Positions 18,414-27,051 are shown, counted from the stretch's first letter. The stretch is 64,000 nt of DNA from Sphingomonas dokdonensis (GCF_002197685.1 NZ_NBBI01000003.1:248001-312000); one strand, 5' to 3'. The notes: generated by a model from the sequence alone, not told the origin. A program made the numbers and translations.

Positions 18414-19367
18414 TCAGTCCTCGATCAGCGACGCCAACGCCGGGCTGATCCATTCGCGCACCCCATCGCGCTGCCGGATCAGCGCACGGACCATCAGCCC
18501 CCTTGCCTTCGCCAGCGCGATCATCTCGTCAGGCGCAACCACGCCAAGCGCCGTCGCCCAGCCATCCGCCAGCATCGCCGATCGGTGTACCACGCTGACC
18601 GCCAGCGCATGCTCCACCGGCCGTCCCTTGCGCGGATCGATCGTGTGCCGCCCGCGCACGTAGTCGCCCGACGTCGCGACTGCCAATTGGTGCAGCGCCA
18701 CGCGGATCGGCGTCGCCACCATGCCCGGCGTCTCCAGCTCGACCCACCACGGATCGCCATCCGGGCGCATCCCGAACCCCACGAACTCCCCGCCGATCTC
18801 CACCAGACCGTGCCGAATGTCATGCGCCGCCAGCACCGCGGCGAGGCGATCGACCGCATGCCCCTTGGCTATGCCCGACAGGTCAAGCTGGACATCGCTC
18901 AGCCGCTGCAACCGCCGCGCCGCCGGATCGAAGTGCAATTGCCGCCACCCGCCCGCAGCCACTACGCCTGCGATCGCCGCCTCATCGGGCGTGCCGACCC
19001 GCGGCGTCGGACCATAACCCCACAGGTCCGCCAGCGCGCCGACCGCCGGATCGAACGCGCCGTCCGTCGTTGCGGCAAGTTCAAGCGCCGCTGCCATCAC
19101 CGTCGCGAAATCGGGTGGCAGCGCCATCCAGCGTCCGACCGGCGATTTGTTGAACCGGCTGAGCAGCGACTCCGGCACCCAATGGCTCACCTCCGCGACG
19201 ATCCCGTCCAGCATCGCCTCGATCGCACGGGTGAGCGCGGCGAGGTCGAGCCGCAGCGGCGCCGCGAACCGCACCCGCCATCGCGTCCCCATCGTCGCGC
19301 CGCCGAGCTCCATTACCGCTGCGCGCGGATCCCACCCCGCGAGCGCCGCCGGGTCGATCGGCGACAC
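18414..19367 (-). CDS. apbE: FAD:protein FMN transferase ApbE
   Basis: Transfers FMN from FAD to a Thr or Ser of a target protein, with Mg2+. 317 aa from GTG 19367. Family motifs: GATMGTRWRVRF, DLSGIAKGHAVD, LVEIGGE, HTIDPRKGRP, and the metal-binding Asp in LADGWATAL. No signal peptide or lipobox is visible, which is unusual for an enzyme expected to act on exported flavoproteins; no better upstream start is seen. It is the last gene of a PepSY-DUF2271-DUF4198-ApbE set, and the DUF2271 protein has a candidate target motif. ATG 19313 is an alternative start. Confidence 0.9.
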   Translation of the reverse strand: MSPIDPAALAGWDPRAAVMELGGATMGTRWRVRFAAPLRLDLAALTRAIEAMLDGIVAEVSHWVPESLLSRFNKSPVGRWMALPPDFATVMAAALELAATTDGAFDPAVGALADLWGYGPTPRVGTPDEAAIAGVVAAGGWRQLHFDPAARRLQRLSDVQLDLSGIAKGHAVDRLAAVLAAHDIRHGLVEIGGEFVGFGMRPDGDPWWVELETPGMVATPIRVALHQLAVATSGDYVRGRHTIDPRKGRPVEHALAVSVVHRSAMLADGWATALGVVAPDEMIALAKARGLMVRALIRQRDGVREWISPALASLIED

Positions 19368-19390
19368 GACGAGCCGCGGCGGCAGTGTCG

Positions 19391-20248
19391 TCAGGGCGCC
19401 GGCACCTCAAGCGTGGTGGTGAAGCCCATCCGCCGCTCGGTCGCACGCGGCGCTGTCGCCTTGGCGTCGGTCACGGTGGCGCTCATCCAGTAAACGCCCG
19501 GCACCGGCCAGGTGACGTGCAGCACGCCGTCCGCCCCGGTGGTGAGCTCCTGCGCCCCTTCACTCTCGCGAAACTTCTTGGACCCGGGCACCACCATCAC
19601 CTTGACCCCGGCGGCAGGCTTGCCGTCGACCAGGAAGCGGAACTGCCCTTCCTCGTCGGCGACCAGCGCGGCCGGGTGGGTGATCGGCTGCATCTCCAGC
19701 CCCTTGCCCGTCGGCGTGAACACGTCCTCGCTCGGTGCGCCGGCGGTGACGAAGATCGCGTTGCGGTTCATCACTTCGGTCAGCTTCACGTCGGTGGCGC
19801 CCGCCGGGATGTCGGCGGCGGTGGCAACGACCTTCGGCATCGGCCGTGCGGCGGCACCCGCGGCCGGTGGCGGCCCGCGCCGCCCGCCAACGCGCCATTG
19901 CTCGCCGTTCAGCATGAAACCCCCCATCACCGCATCTGTCTCGGTGCCGATCTTCCACGTCCCTGGCTTGTCGATCTTGACGTCAAAGGTGGTGCGATGC
20001 CGTCCCTTGGCGGCATTCTCGATCGTGCCGCTGCTGCCATCGGGCGCCTGCACCGCGATCATATCGGGGTTCATTGCGACATGATCGGGATAGAACAGGT
20101 CGTTCGACGCCGCCGCGTCCACGGTGACATATTGGCTGGTGTCCGACAGCGTCGTGGTCGACGGCAGCAGCCACTGACGATGCGCCAGCGCCGGTGCGGC
20201 AAGCGATACGGCGGCAGTGGCGGCGAACAGCAGGTGGGTCAGGCGCAT
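19391..20248 (-). CDS. DUF4198 exported protein
   Basis: 285 aa. The signal peptide (MRLTHLLFAATAAVSLAAPALA) is predicted to be cut so that the mature protein starts HRQWLLPS. An N-terminal His followed by xxWL is typical of DUF4198 and could bind a metal; that is an inference. The middle has a Gly/Pro-rich loop (GGRRGPPPAAGAAARP), and the C-terminal half reads like a transthyretin/CNA-B type beta domain (VDGKPAAGVKVMVVPGSKKF, then GVLHVTWPVPGVYWM). DUF4198 proteins are often found with metal uptake genes. It lies 11 bases after DUF2271 and 23 bases before apbE. Confidence 0.88.
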   Translation of the reverse strand: MRLTHLLFAATAAVSLAAPALAHRQWLLPSTTTLSDTSQYVTVDAAASNDLFYPDHVAMNPDMIAVQAPDGSSGTIENAAKGRHRTTFDVKIDKPGTWKIGTETDAVMGGFMLNGEQWRVGGRRGPPPAAGAAARPMPKVVATAADIPAGATDVKLTEVMNRNAIFVTAGAPSEDVFTPTGKGLEMQPITHPAALVADEEGQFRFLVDGKPAAGVKVMVVPGSKKFRESEGAQELTTGADGVLHVTWPVPGVYWMSATVTDAKATAPRATERRMGFTTTLEVPAP

Positions 20249-20259
20249 AAGGTGAATCC

Positions 20260-20736
20260 TCAACGAACGGTGACGGTGCCGAGCTCGGTGCTGCCCTTGG
20301 CAGTGCCGCCGCGGCGCGGAACGGTGATCGGCACGCGCACCAGCTCGCGCCCGCCGGTCTCGCGCGCGGCCTCGACGTTCAGCACATAGGCGCCGGGCGC
20401 CAGCCCTTTGGGCAGCGGGATCTGATAGGTGCCGGGCGCGCGCGTCGCGCCGCTGACGCCATCGGCGGGCAGATGCAGCGACCGGCCGCCCTTGCGCCAC
20501 CAGCTGCGCAGGTCGGCGAGCCATTTGGTGCCCGGCTCCGCGCCGCGCTTCTTGATGTCGTACCACACGAAAACGGTCCGCGCCGGCCCGCCCGCCGCCG
20601 GCTCCAGCCAGCCCGCTACATAGGGCCGGTGATATTCGGCGACCTTCAGCTGCGGCACGGTGACACTGACGGTCTGCGCAGCGGCAGACCCGGCGACGAG
20701 CGGCGCACCGATGGCGAGCAGATGGGATGGGCGCAT
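20260..20736 (-). CDS. DUF2271 exported protein with a probable flavinylation motif
   Basis: 158 aa from ATG 20736, preceded by AGGGGA. The signal peptide ends near SAAA at residue 20. The mature domain has the DUF2271 features TVFVWYDIKKRG, KWLADLRSWWRKGGRS and APGTYQIPLPKGLAPGAYVL. Residues 92-98 read DGVSGAT, which fits the DxxSGAT motif at which ApbE attaches FMN to Thr in NqrC/RnfG-type proteins; Thr98 would be the acceptor. With apbE two genes away, this protein is the likely flavoprotein of the cluster. The electron donor is probably the PepSY membrane protein encoded just upstream (12-base gap). Attachment of FMN has not been shown here. Confidence 0.85.
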   Translation of the reverse strand: MRPSHLLAIGAPLVAGSAAAQTVSVTVPQLKVAEYHRPYVAGWLEPAAGGPARTVFVWYDIKKRGAEPGTKWLADLRSWWRKGGRSLHLPADGVSGATRAPGTYQIPLPKGLAPGAYVLNVEAARETGGRELVRVPITVPRRGGTAKGSTELGTVTVR

Positions 20737-20747
20737 GCGTTTTCCCC

Positions 20748-21470
20748 TCAATGGATCAGGAACAGGGCCAGCAGCAGCGGCACGAGCAGGCTCGTGGCGA
20801 CCAGCGGCCAGGTGGACGGGCGGTGTCGCGCGTGGAGCTGGAGCAGCAGCAGCCCCGTAAGCGTGAAGACGATGCAGGCGACCGCAAAGACGTCGATGAA
20901 CCAGAACCAGGCATCGCCGGTGTTCCGCCCCTTGTGCAGGTCATTGAGGTACGACACCCAGCCGCGCCACGTCGCTTCCGCACTGATCGCGCCGCTCTGG
21001 CGGTCGATGCTGACCCAAGCATCACGCCCCGGCCCAGGCATCGCGACATAGACCTCATCGTCCGACCATTCGCCCGCGCGCCCCGCTGGGTCGATCGCCA
21101 CCGCATCGGCGACAGCCTGTGCCACGCGCGGCGGCAGCGGCGCGGCGGCGGCATGATCGCCGCGCAGTTCGGCAAGCCGCGGCGTCGGCAGCATCGCCTC
21201 GGCACGCGTGACCTGCGGCTCGGCCCCGATCGAGGCGGCGTGATTCAGCGTGATGCCGGTGATCGCGAACAGGAACATGCCGGCCAACGACACCGCCGCG
21301 CTCACCCAATGCCAGCTGTGCAATTGCTTCAGCCAGAAGGCGCGCACCTTCTTCTTCGGCTTGGCAGGTGCGGCGCGATCGGTCGTCGATGGCGCGTGTC
21401 GCGACGATGGACGCGGCGTGTCGCTCGACGCCCGCACCCCACGCACCCTTTCCACCTCGCTCGCCTGCAT
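20748..21470 (-). CDS. PepSY-associated membrane protein
   Basis: 240 aa. A Pro/Lys-rich cytoplasmic leader is followed by a first helix (about 48-77, HWVSAAVSLAGMFLFAITGI), a periplasmic PepSY-like domain, and two C-terminal helices (about 190-238). His residues flank the membrane at LHSWHW, LNHAAS, NDLHKG and LHARH, the pattern seen in PepSY-TM proteins proposed to bind heme and pass electrons across the membrane. First gene of the PepSY-DUF2271-DUF4198-ApbE set. A role as the membrane electron conduit is inferred from family and context. Its promoter would lie in the 91 bases after the ppc stop. Confidence 0.85.
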   Translation of the reverse strand: MQASEVERVRGVRASSDTPRPSSRHAPSTTDRAAPAKPKKKVRAFWLKQLHSWHWVSAAVSLAGMFLFAITGITLNHAASIGAEPQVTRAEAMLPTPRLAELRGDHAAAAPLPPRVAQAVADAVAIDPAGRAGEWSDDEVYVAMPGPGRDAWVSIDRQSGAISAEATWRGWVSYLNDLHKGRNTGDAWFWFIDVFAVACIVFTLTGLLLLQLHARHRPSTWPLVATSLLVPLLLALFLIH

Positions 21471-21561
21471 GATCTGCCCCGCAAGAGGCTGGCTGCAGCC
21501 TCTACACAGCGGCTAAATCAATCGCGAATAACTCGCAACAGCAAAACGAGACGGCCAGGCC

Positions 21562-24231
21562 TCACCCCGAATTGCGCAGCGCTGTCGCGATCGCATTGAT
21601 CGACAGGAGGATGCCCTCGGCGATCCGCGCATCATCCTCGCCGGCGCGGTGCCGTCGCATCAGCTCGATCTGCAGGAGGTTCAGCGGCTCAATATAAGGC
21701 AGCCGCAACCGGATCGAGGCATCAAGGCTCGGCTGCTTTTCCAGCAGGCGCGATTGTCCGGTTATCTCCAGCAACGCGTCATGCGTGACCTGCCAATCGT
21801 CACGAATACGCGTGAAGATTCGGTGGCCCAGCTTCTCGTCCTCGACCAGGCTCGCATAGCGTTCGGCGATCCCCATGTCGGATTTCGCCAGCACCATCTC
21901 CATGTTGGCGAGCGTGGCCGCGAACAGCGGCCAGCCTTCCGCCATTTCGGCGAGAAGCGCCTTGTCCTCGAACGCCGCAATCGCGTGCCCGACGCCGTAC
22001 CAGCCCGGCAGCATCACGCGCGCCTGCGCCCAGCTGAACACCCAGGGGATCGCACGCAGATCCTCGATCTTGGCGGACTTCTTGCGACTCGCCGGGCGGC
22101 TGCCGATCTTCAGGCCCGAGATTTCCGCGATCGGCGTCATTTGCCGGAAAAAGCTGTTGAACCCTTCGGTGCCATAGACAAGGTCGCGATAGGCGTGGAA
22201 TGCCGTGTCCGACAGCTTGTCCATCGCGCCGGTAAAACTTTCATTCTCTGCATTGGAAAGCGGCGCGGGCGACAGGCTGGTGAGCAACGTCGCCGAGGCC
22301 ATGGCCTCCAGATTGGTGATCGCGCTTTCGCGCGTGCCGTATTTGCCGGCGATCACCTCGCCTTGTTCGGTGATGCGGATGCGGCCCTGCACCGTGCCGG
22401 GCGGTTGCGCGCGGATCGCGGCAAAGCTCGATCCGCCGCCGCGCCCCACCGCGCCGCCGCGCCCGTGGAACAGCTGCATGCCGACGCCCGCCGCCTCGAA
22501 CACCGGCTTTAGCGCGGTCGACGCCTTGGACAATTGCCAGGTGGAGGTGAGATAACCGCCATCCTTGTTGGAATCGGAATAGCCGATCATCACTTCCTGA
22601 TGGCCCCGCGCCTTGGCGATCGCGGCGACTTCGGGCAGCGCGAACCACGCGCGCATGATCGTCGGCGCCGCCTCCAGATCGCCGATCGTCTCGAACAGCG
22701 GCACCGCCATCACCTGCGCGCTCGGCGGATCGCCGGGGACGTACAGGCCCACTTCCTTCAGCAGCAGATGCACTTCCAGCAGGTCGCTGACCGAGGTGCA
22801 CATCGACACGATGTACTGGCGGATGCACTGCGGGCCGTAGGTCGCATGCGCCTCCGCCGCCGCCGCGACGATCGCCAGCTCCTTGGCGGTTTCCTCCGAA
22901 TAGTCGATGAAGCGGCTGGTCAGCGGCCGTGCCGTCGCAAGCTCGCGGTTGAGCAGCGCGACGCGCTCGTCCTCGTCCAGCGCGGTGTAGTCGTCACACA
23001 CGCCGGCGCACGACAGCAGCTCACCGACAACCCGCTCGTGCACCGCGCTGTTCTGCCGCAGGTCGAGCGTCGCCAGGTGAAAGCCGAATACCTCGACCGC
23101 ACGGATCAACCGTCCAATCGCGCCGCCACTCGCGAGCAGGCCACCGCCCGCCGCCGACAGGCCGCGCGCCAGCGCCAGCAGGTCGGCGCGCAGCGCGCCG
23201 GGGTCGGCATATGGCTCCGCCTCGCGCGCCGCGGGCCGCGGCGGGCGCGTGCCGACCAGCTTGCGATAGGTCGCCGCCAGCCGCGCATAGATGCCCGACA
23301 GCGCCCGGCGATAGGGCTCGTCGTGCCGGCTTTGCGCATCGTCGCCGCTCGCCTCGGCCAATGCCATCACCGCATCGTCCACCGGTGCATGTTCGGCCGA
23401 AATCGACAGTTCGGACCCAAGCGCATGCAGCTGGTCGAGATAGAAGCCGATCGCCGCGCCCGACGCCTTGCTGAGCGCGACCTTCAGCGATTCGGCGGTG
23501 ACGAACGGATTGCCGTCGCGGTCGCCGCCGATCCAGCTGCCCGGCCGCAGGAAACCCGGTACCCGCTGTCCCATTGCCCGGTCCCACCGCTGATACAGCG
23601 CGGGAATGACCGGCAGGAACACGTCGCGCAGATAGCTGAGCGCGGTTTCCACCTCATCGGTGACGTACAATCGTTCGCGGCGCAGCACGCGCGTCTGCCA
23701 CAGCAGCGCCACCTGGCGCACGATCGCTTCTTCGATGCGGTCGCCCTCGGGCGTATCCTCCGCCCCCGTATCGCGCAGCGCCATCAGCTCTGCGATCCGA
23801 TTGCGGTGGTCGATCATGCTCTTGCGGCGCACCTCGGTGGGGTGCGCGGTCAGCACCGGCGCGATCAGCGCGTGCTCCAAGAGGCCGAGCACGGCCTCGC
23901 GATCGGTCCCCTCGGTCGCAAGCCGATCCACCGCGGCGGCAACATCGGCGCCCTCTTCGGCGGTGATGCCCTGCCGATCTTCCGCAAGATTGGCGAGCAT
24001 CGAAAACAGCATAAAGCCGCGCACGACATCCAGCGTCTCGTCGAGCGACAGCGCCTCGAGGTGATGATCGACCGCAATGCCGGTGCCACGGTGCCGCTCC
24101 ACCGATGCCGATCGGATCTCCTCGGTTGCGGCGAACAATCGCTCGCCGCCAAGCTCGCGGATCACATCCCCCAGGACGCGCCCGAGATAGCGGATGTCGG
24201 CATTGTTGGTGATTGAAGGAAGCGTGCTCAT
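21562..24231 (-). CDS. ppc: Phosphoenolpyruvate carboxylase
   Basis: Anaplerotic enzyme: PEP plus bicarbonate gives oxaloacetate. 889 aa from ATG 24231. Signatures: VLTAHPTEVRRKSM with the catalytic His, GSWIGGDRDGNPFVT, GYSDSNKDGGYLTSTW, and the mobile loop FHGRGGAVGRGGG. The C-terminus is RNSG instead of the nearly invariant QNTG, which is worth noting because the last residues reach the active site. No N-terminal phosphorylation site of the plant type. ATG 24246 is a possible longer start. Transcribed after the EF-hand lipoprotein gene (32-base gap). Confidence 0.96.
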   Translation of the reverse strand: MSTLPSITNNADIRYLGRVLGDVIRELGGERLFAATEEIRSASVERHRGTGIAVDHHLEALSLDETLDVVRGFMLFSMLANLAEDRQGITAEEGADVAAAVDRLATEGTDREAVLGLLEHALIAPVLTAHPTEVRRKSMIDHRNRIAELMALRDTGAEDTPEGDRIEEAIVRQVALLWQTRVLRRERLYVTDEVETALSYLRDVFLPVIPALYQRWDRAMGQRVPGFLRPGSWIGGDRDGNPFVTAESLKVALSKASGAAIGFYLDQLHALGSELSISAEHAPVDDAVMALAEASGDDAQSRHDEPYRRALSGIYARLAATYRKLVGTRPPRPAAREAEPYADPGALRADLLALARGLSAAGGGLLASGGAIGRLIRAVEVFGFHLATLDLRQNSAVHERVVGELLSCAGVCDDYTALDEDERVALLNRELATARPLTSRFIDYSEETAKELAIVAAAAEAHATYGPQCIRQYIVSMCTSVSDLLEVHLLLKEVGLYVPGDPPSAQVMAVPLFETIGDLEAAPTIMRAWFALPEVAAIAKARGHQEVMIGYSDSNKDGGYLTSTWQLSKASTALKPVFEAAGVGMQLFHGRGGAVGRGGGSSFAAIRAQPPGTVQGRIRITEQGEVIAGKYGTRESAITNLEAMASATLLTSLSPAPLSNAENESFTGAMDKLSDTAFHAYRDLVYGTEGFNSFFRQMTPIAEISGLKIGSRPASRKKSAKIEDLRAIPWVFSWAQARVMLPGWYGVGHAIAAFEDKALLAEMAEGWPLFAATLANMEMVLAKSDMGIAERYASLVEDEKLGHRIFTRIRDDWQVTHDALLEITGQSRLLEKQPSLDASIRLRLPYIEPLNLLQIELMRRHRAGEDDARIAEGILLSINAIATALRNSG

Positions 24232-24263
24232 GTCGCCATGCTGCATTGCGTCAACCACCGGCG

Positions 24264-24674
24264 TCAACGCGCAGCTTCGTCAGGTTGGCTTGCGGGCGCG
24301 GCCTGCCGCCGCTCGCGATAGGTCTCGCGCTCCTCGCTGGTCAGCGTGCCGTCGCCGTTCAGATCGTTGCGATCGAACCAGCTCAGCATCAGCTCGCTCC
24401 ACTCCTCCGCGCTCAGCGCGCCGTCGCCATCCTTGTCGCCGCGCTTGACCAGCGACTGCCACCGGTCGGGCAGTTCGTCGGGGGTGATGCGGTCATCGCG
24501 ATTGACGTCGATGCGGTGAAAACGACGCTCGACCTCGCCGCCGAAATCCAGCCGCGAGGTGACCGTGGGCGGCGTATATTGCGCGGCAGCCGTGTGATTT
24601 TCCACGTCGTCACTCTTGCTGCCACAGGCTGCCAGCAGCGTTCCTCCCGCCACCAGCATGATCAATGCTCGCAT
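24264..24674 (-). CDS. EF-hand calcium-binding lipoprotein
   Basis: 136 aa. The signal peptide ends in lipobox LLAAC, so it is a lipoprotein. Three EF-hand loops are complete: DVNRDDRITPDE, DKDGDGALSAEE and DLNGDGTLTSEE, each with Asp at positions 1, 3 and 5 (Asn at 3 in two) and Glu at 12. The C-terminus is charged (RETYRERRQ). Likely a periplasmic Ca2+ binder; no partner is identified. Lies between the HNH nuclease and ppc genes, all on the same strand. Confidence 0.88.
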   Translation of the reverse strand: MRALIMLVAGGTLLAACGSKSDDVENHTAAAQYTPPTVTSRLDFGGEVERRFHRIDVNRDDRITPDELPDRWQSLVKRGDKDGDGALSAEEWSELMLSWFDRNDLNGDGTLTSEERETYRERRQAAPASQPDEAAR

Positions 24675-24696
24675 CCCCGATTAACCTCCCTCAAGA

Positions 24697-25266
24697 TCAG
24701 GCTTCGAGCTCAACGTCCCAGTAAAGCCAATCGTGCCATGTCTCGTGCAGATAGTTTGGCGGGAAGCTGCGGCCATGCTCCTGCAACTGCCAGCTGGTCG
24801 GCCGGATCGGTTCGATATGCAGCGGCATGGCGGCCTGCTTGGGGGTGCGCCCGCCCTTGCGCAGATTGCATGGGGAGCAGGAGGTGACGACATTCTCCCA
24901 CGTCGTACGCCCGCCCTGTGCGCGCGGCACCACGTGATCGAACGTCAGGTCGCGCACATGCGTGCCGCAATATTGACAGGCGAAGCGATCGCGCAGGAAC
25001 AGGTTAAAGCGGGTGAATGCAGGAAATTGCGACGGCTTCACATATTGCTTCAGCGCAATGACGGAGGGCAGCCGGATCGCCTGCGTCGGGCTGCGCACCT
25101 CGCGCTCATAATGCGCGACGATATCCACCCGGTCGAGAAACACGGCCTTGACCGCGGTCTGCCAGGGCCAGATGCTGAGCGGATAATAAGATAACGGCGT
25201 ATAGTCGGCGTTCAGAACGAGCGTCGGGCACGCGTCCGGATGGCGGATCAGATCGGGATGGAACAA
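24697..25266 (-). CDS. HNH endonuclease
   Basis: 189 aa. Conserved alphaproteobacterial HNH protein: N-terminus MFHPDLIRHPDACPTLVLNA, then the zinc-type HNH core CQYCG, LTFDHVVPRAQGGRTTWENV, CSPCN and RKGGRTP. The start is TTG 25266, supported by AAGGGGGAC upstream and the match of this N-terminus to the family. It is a chromosomal housekeeping-type HNH protein, not obviously phage derived. Substrate unknown. Starts 99 bases from the divergent enoyl-CoA hydratase gene. Confidence 0.88.
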   Translation of the reverse strand: MFHPDLIRHPDACPTLVLNADYTPLSYYPLSIWPWQTAVKAVFLDRVDIVAHYEREVRSPTQAIRLPSVIALKQYVKPSQFPAFTRFNLFLRDRFACQYCGTHVRDLTFDHVVPRAQGGRTTWENVVTSCSPCNLRKGGRTPKQAAMPLHIEPIRPTSWQLQEHGRSFPPNYLHETWHDWLYWDVELEA

Positions 25267-25365
25267 GCGGGTCCCCCTTCGATACCGTGTCGTGGCGCGG
25301 TGTCACGCCAGTCGATGACGCCATGATGACAGCCGGCGAATCGCCGGGTCAAGGGGAGAGGATAT

Positions 25366-26157
25366 TTGACCGAAACGGTAACCTATGCGGTCGCTGATCA
25401 CGTCGCGACGATCACGCTCAATCGCCCCGAACGGCGCAACGCGCTGAACTGGGATGCTTATGCCCGGCTGGAGGCGGCGCTGCGCCGCTCGGTCACCGAC
25501 GAGGAAGTGCGCTGCGTCATCATCACTGGCGCCGATCCGGCCTTCTGCTCGGGTGATGACGTGGCGGAGATCATGGCCGGCCCCGACAGCTTCACCGCGC
25601 GCAAGGCGCCGCCGGTGGTGCGGCACCAACCGACACCTGCGGCGATGGCGGCGCTCGAATGCGACAAACCGGTGATCGCGGCGGTGAACGGCGCGGCAGT
25701 CGGCTGGGGCATGGAACTGGCGCTCTACGCCGACATCCGCGTCGCGTCGGACAAGGCGAAGTTTGCCGAACTGTTCATCAAGCGCGGGCTCGTCTGCGAC
25801 GTCGGCGGCTTCTACCGCCTGCCCTCGATCGTCGGCCCGGCCAAGGCGGCCGAGCTGTTGTTCACCGGCGACGTGATCGACGCGACCGAGGCGGCGCGGA
25901 TCGGCCTGGTGCGCGAAGTGGTGCCGCACGCGGAGCTGATGAACAGCGCCCGCGCGCTCGCCGCCCGCATCGCCGCCAATCCGCCGCTCGCGTTGCGCTA
26001 CATGAAGGAGGGGCTGCGCCGCGCAGCCTATGGCGATCCGCGCGAGCTGGGCGGCTGGGCGATCGAGACGATCCGCCGCCTGATGGGCACGGAGGATCAC
26101 AAGGAGGGCGTCGCCGCCTTCATGGAAAAACGCGAGCCGGTTTTCAGCGGTCGCTGA
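25366..26157 (+). CDS. Enoyl-CoA hydratase/isomerase family protein
   Basis: 263 aa, crotonase fold. Probable hydration of 2-enoyl-CoA in fatty acid or related acyl-CoA breakdown. Seen: LNRPERRNALNW, the oxyanion segment FCSGDDVAEI, KPVIAAVNGAAVGWGMELAL, and the C-terminal FMEKREPVF. In the second active-site region (AELFIKRGLVCDVGGFYRLP) the usual catalytic Glu positions are not both obvious, so isomerase or another crotonase activity is possible. The start is TTG 25366, chosen because GGGGAGAGG stands 7 bases upstream and the family N-terminus begins here. Confidence 0.88.
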   Translation: MTETVTYAVADHVATITLNRPERRNALNWDAYARLEAALRRSVTDEEVRCVIITGADPAFCSGDDVAEIMAGPDSFTARKAPPVVRHQPTPAAMAALECDKPVIAAVNGAAVGWGMELALYADIRVASDKAKFAELFIKRGLVCDVGGFYRLPSIVGPAKAAELLFTGDVIDATEAARIGLVREVVPHAELMNSARALAARIAANPPLALRYMKEGLRRAAYGDPRELGGWAIETIRRLMGTEDHKEGVAAFMEKREPVFSGR

Positions 26158-26167
26158 TCTGCCCCAC

Positions 26168-26218
26168 GCCGGTATGCCCGGGGCTTGCCCCCGGTGCACC
26201 CGCACCGCACATGCCGGC
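26168..26218. repeat. REP-like element with nested hairpins
   Basis: Outer arms GCCGGTATG and CATGCCGGC (26168-26176, 26210-26218) pair with one mismatch. Inside are a CCGGGG/CCCCGG stem (26178-26194) and a GGTGC/GCACC stem (26193-26206). It fills the gap between the hydratase stop and the gluQRS start and may also terminate the first transcript. Confidence 0.55.
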
Positions 26219-26220
26219 CC

Positions 26221-27051
26221 GTGATCGTCACCCGCTTCGCCCCGTCGCCGACTGGCCGGCTGCACCTTGGCCACGCCTATAGCGCGATCCTGGCGCATGA
26301 CGCCGCGCGCCGCGACGACGGACGCTTTCTGCTGCGGATCGAGGATATCGACGGCACGCGCAGCCGCCCGGAGCATATCGAGACGATCCTGGCCGATCTC
26401 GCCTGGCTCGGACTTGAATGGGATGGCGCGGTGGTGCGCCAATCGGATCGCCTGCCCGCCTATGCCGACGCGCTCGAGCGGCTGCGGGCGTTGGGCCTGC
26501 TCTACCGCTGCTATTGCACCCGCGCCGAGATCGCCGCGGCCAGCCTGTCCGCACCGCATGGCGCCGAGCCGCTCTACCCCGGCACCTGCCGCACGCTGGC
26601 GATGGCACACCCGGATCGGCCGCATTGCTGGCGCCTCGACATGGCACGCGCCGCCGCCCTGGCCGGCCCGCTGCACTGGACCGATCACGGCCAGCGCATC
26701 ACCGCCGACCCACTTGCCGCCGGCGATGTGGTGCTCGCACGCAAGGACGCGCCCGCCAGCTACCATCTCGCCGTGACGGTCGACGATGCCTGGCAGGGCG
26801 TTACCGATATCGTGCGGGGCCAGGATCTGTTCGCCGCCACCCACGTCCATCGCCTCCTCCAGGCGCTGCTCGACCTGCCGACGCCGCGCTATCATCACCA
26901 CGCCTTGCTCACCGGTCCGGACGGCAGTCGGCTGGCGAAGCGCCACGGCGCCCCCGCACTGGCCGACATGCGCGAAGAAGGCGCGGATGGGCTCGCGCTC
27001 GCCATGAACCTTCGGGCAGGGCGGGTTCCCATCGGGGCCGCTGATCCCTAA
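26221..27051 (+). CDS. gluQ: Glutamyl-Q tRNA(Asp) synthetase
   Basis: Attaches glutamate to the queuosine at position 34 of tRNA(Asp), a tRNA modification. 276 aa, close to the usual size for a GluRS-like protein lacking the anticodon domain. The nucleotide-binding motif HLGH is in FAPSPTGRLHLGHAYSA. Zinc ligands are CYC and YPGTC. The KMSKS-like loop is RLAKRHGA. The start is GTG 26221, the only start that begins right at the conserved TRFAPSPTG block; no strong Shine-Dalgarno is seen because the REP-like element abuts it. Confidence 0.93.
   Translation: MIVTRFAPSPTGRLHLGHAYSAILAHDAARRDDGRFLLRIEDIDGTRSRPEHIETILADLAWLGLEWDGAVVRQSDRLPAYADALERLRALGLLYRCYCTRAEIAAASLSAPHGAEPLYPGTCRTLAMAHPDRPHCWRLDMARAAALAGPLHWTDHGQRITADPLAAGDVVLARKDAPASYHLAVTVDDAWQGVTDIVRGQDLFAATHVHRLLQALLDLPTPRYHHHALLTGPDGSRLAKRHGAPALADMREEGADGLALAMNLRAGRVPIGAADP

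Noticed and set aside
18355..18453. 33-residue N-terminal extension of the DHH protein
   Set aside because: It overlaps apbE and uses rare codons (TTA, CGA, GGA); family similarity begins after ATG 18354.
22534..24216. 560-aa open frame antisense to ppc
   Set aside because: Complete overlap with PEP carboxylase motifs on the other strand.
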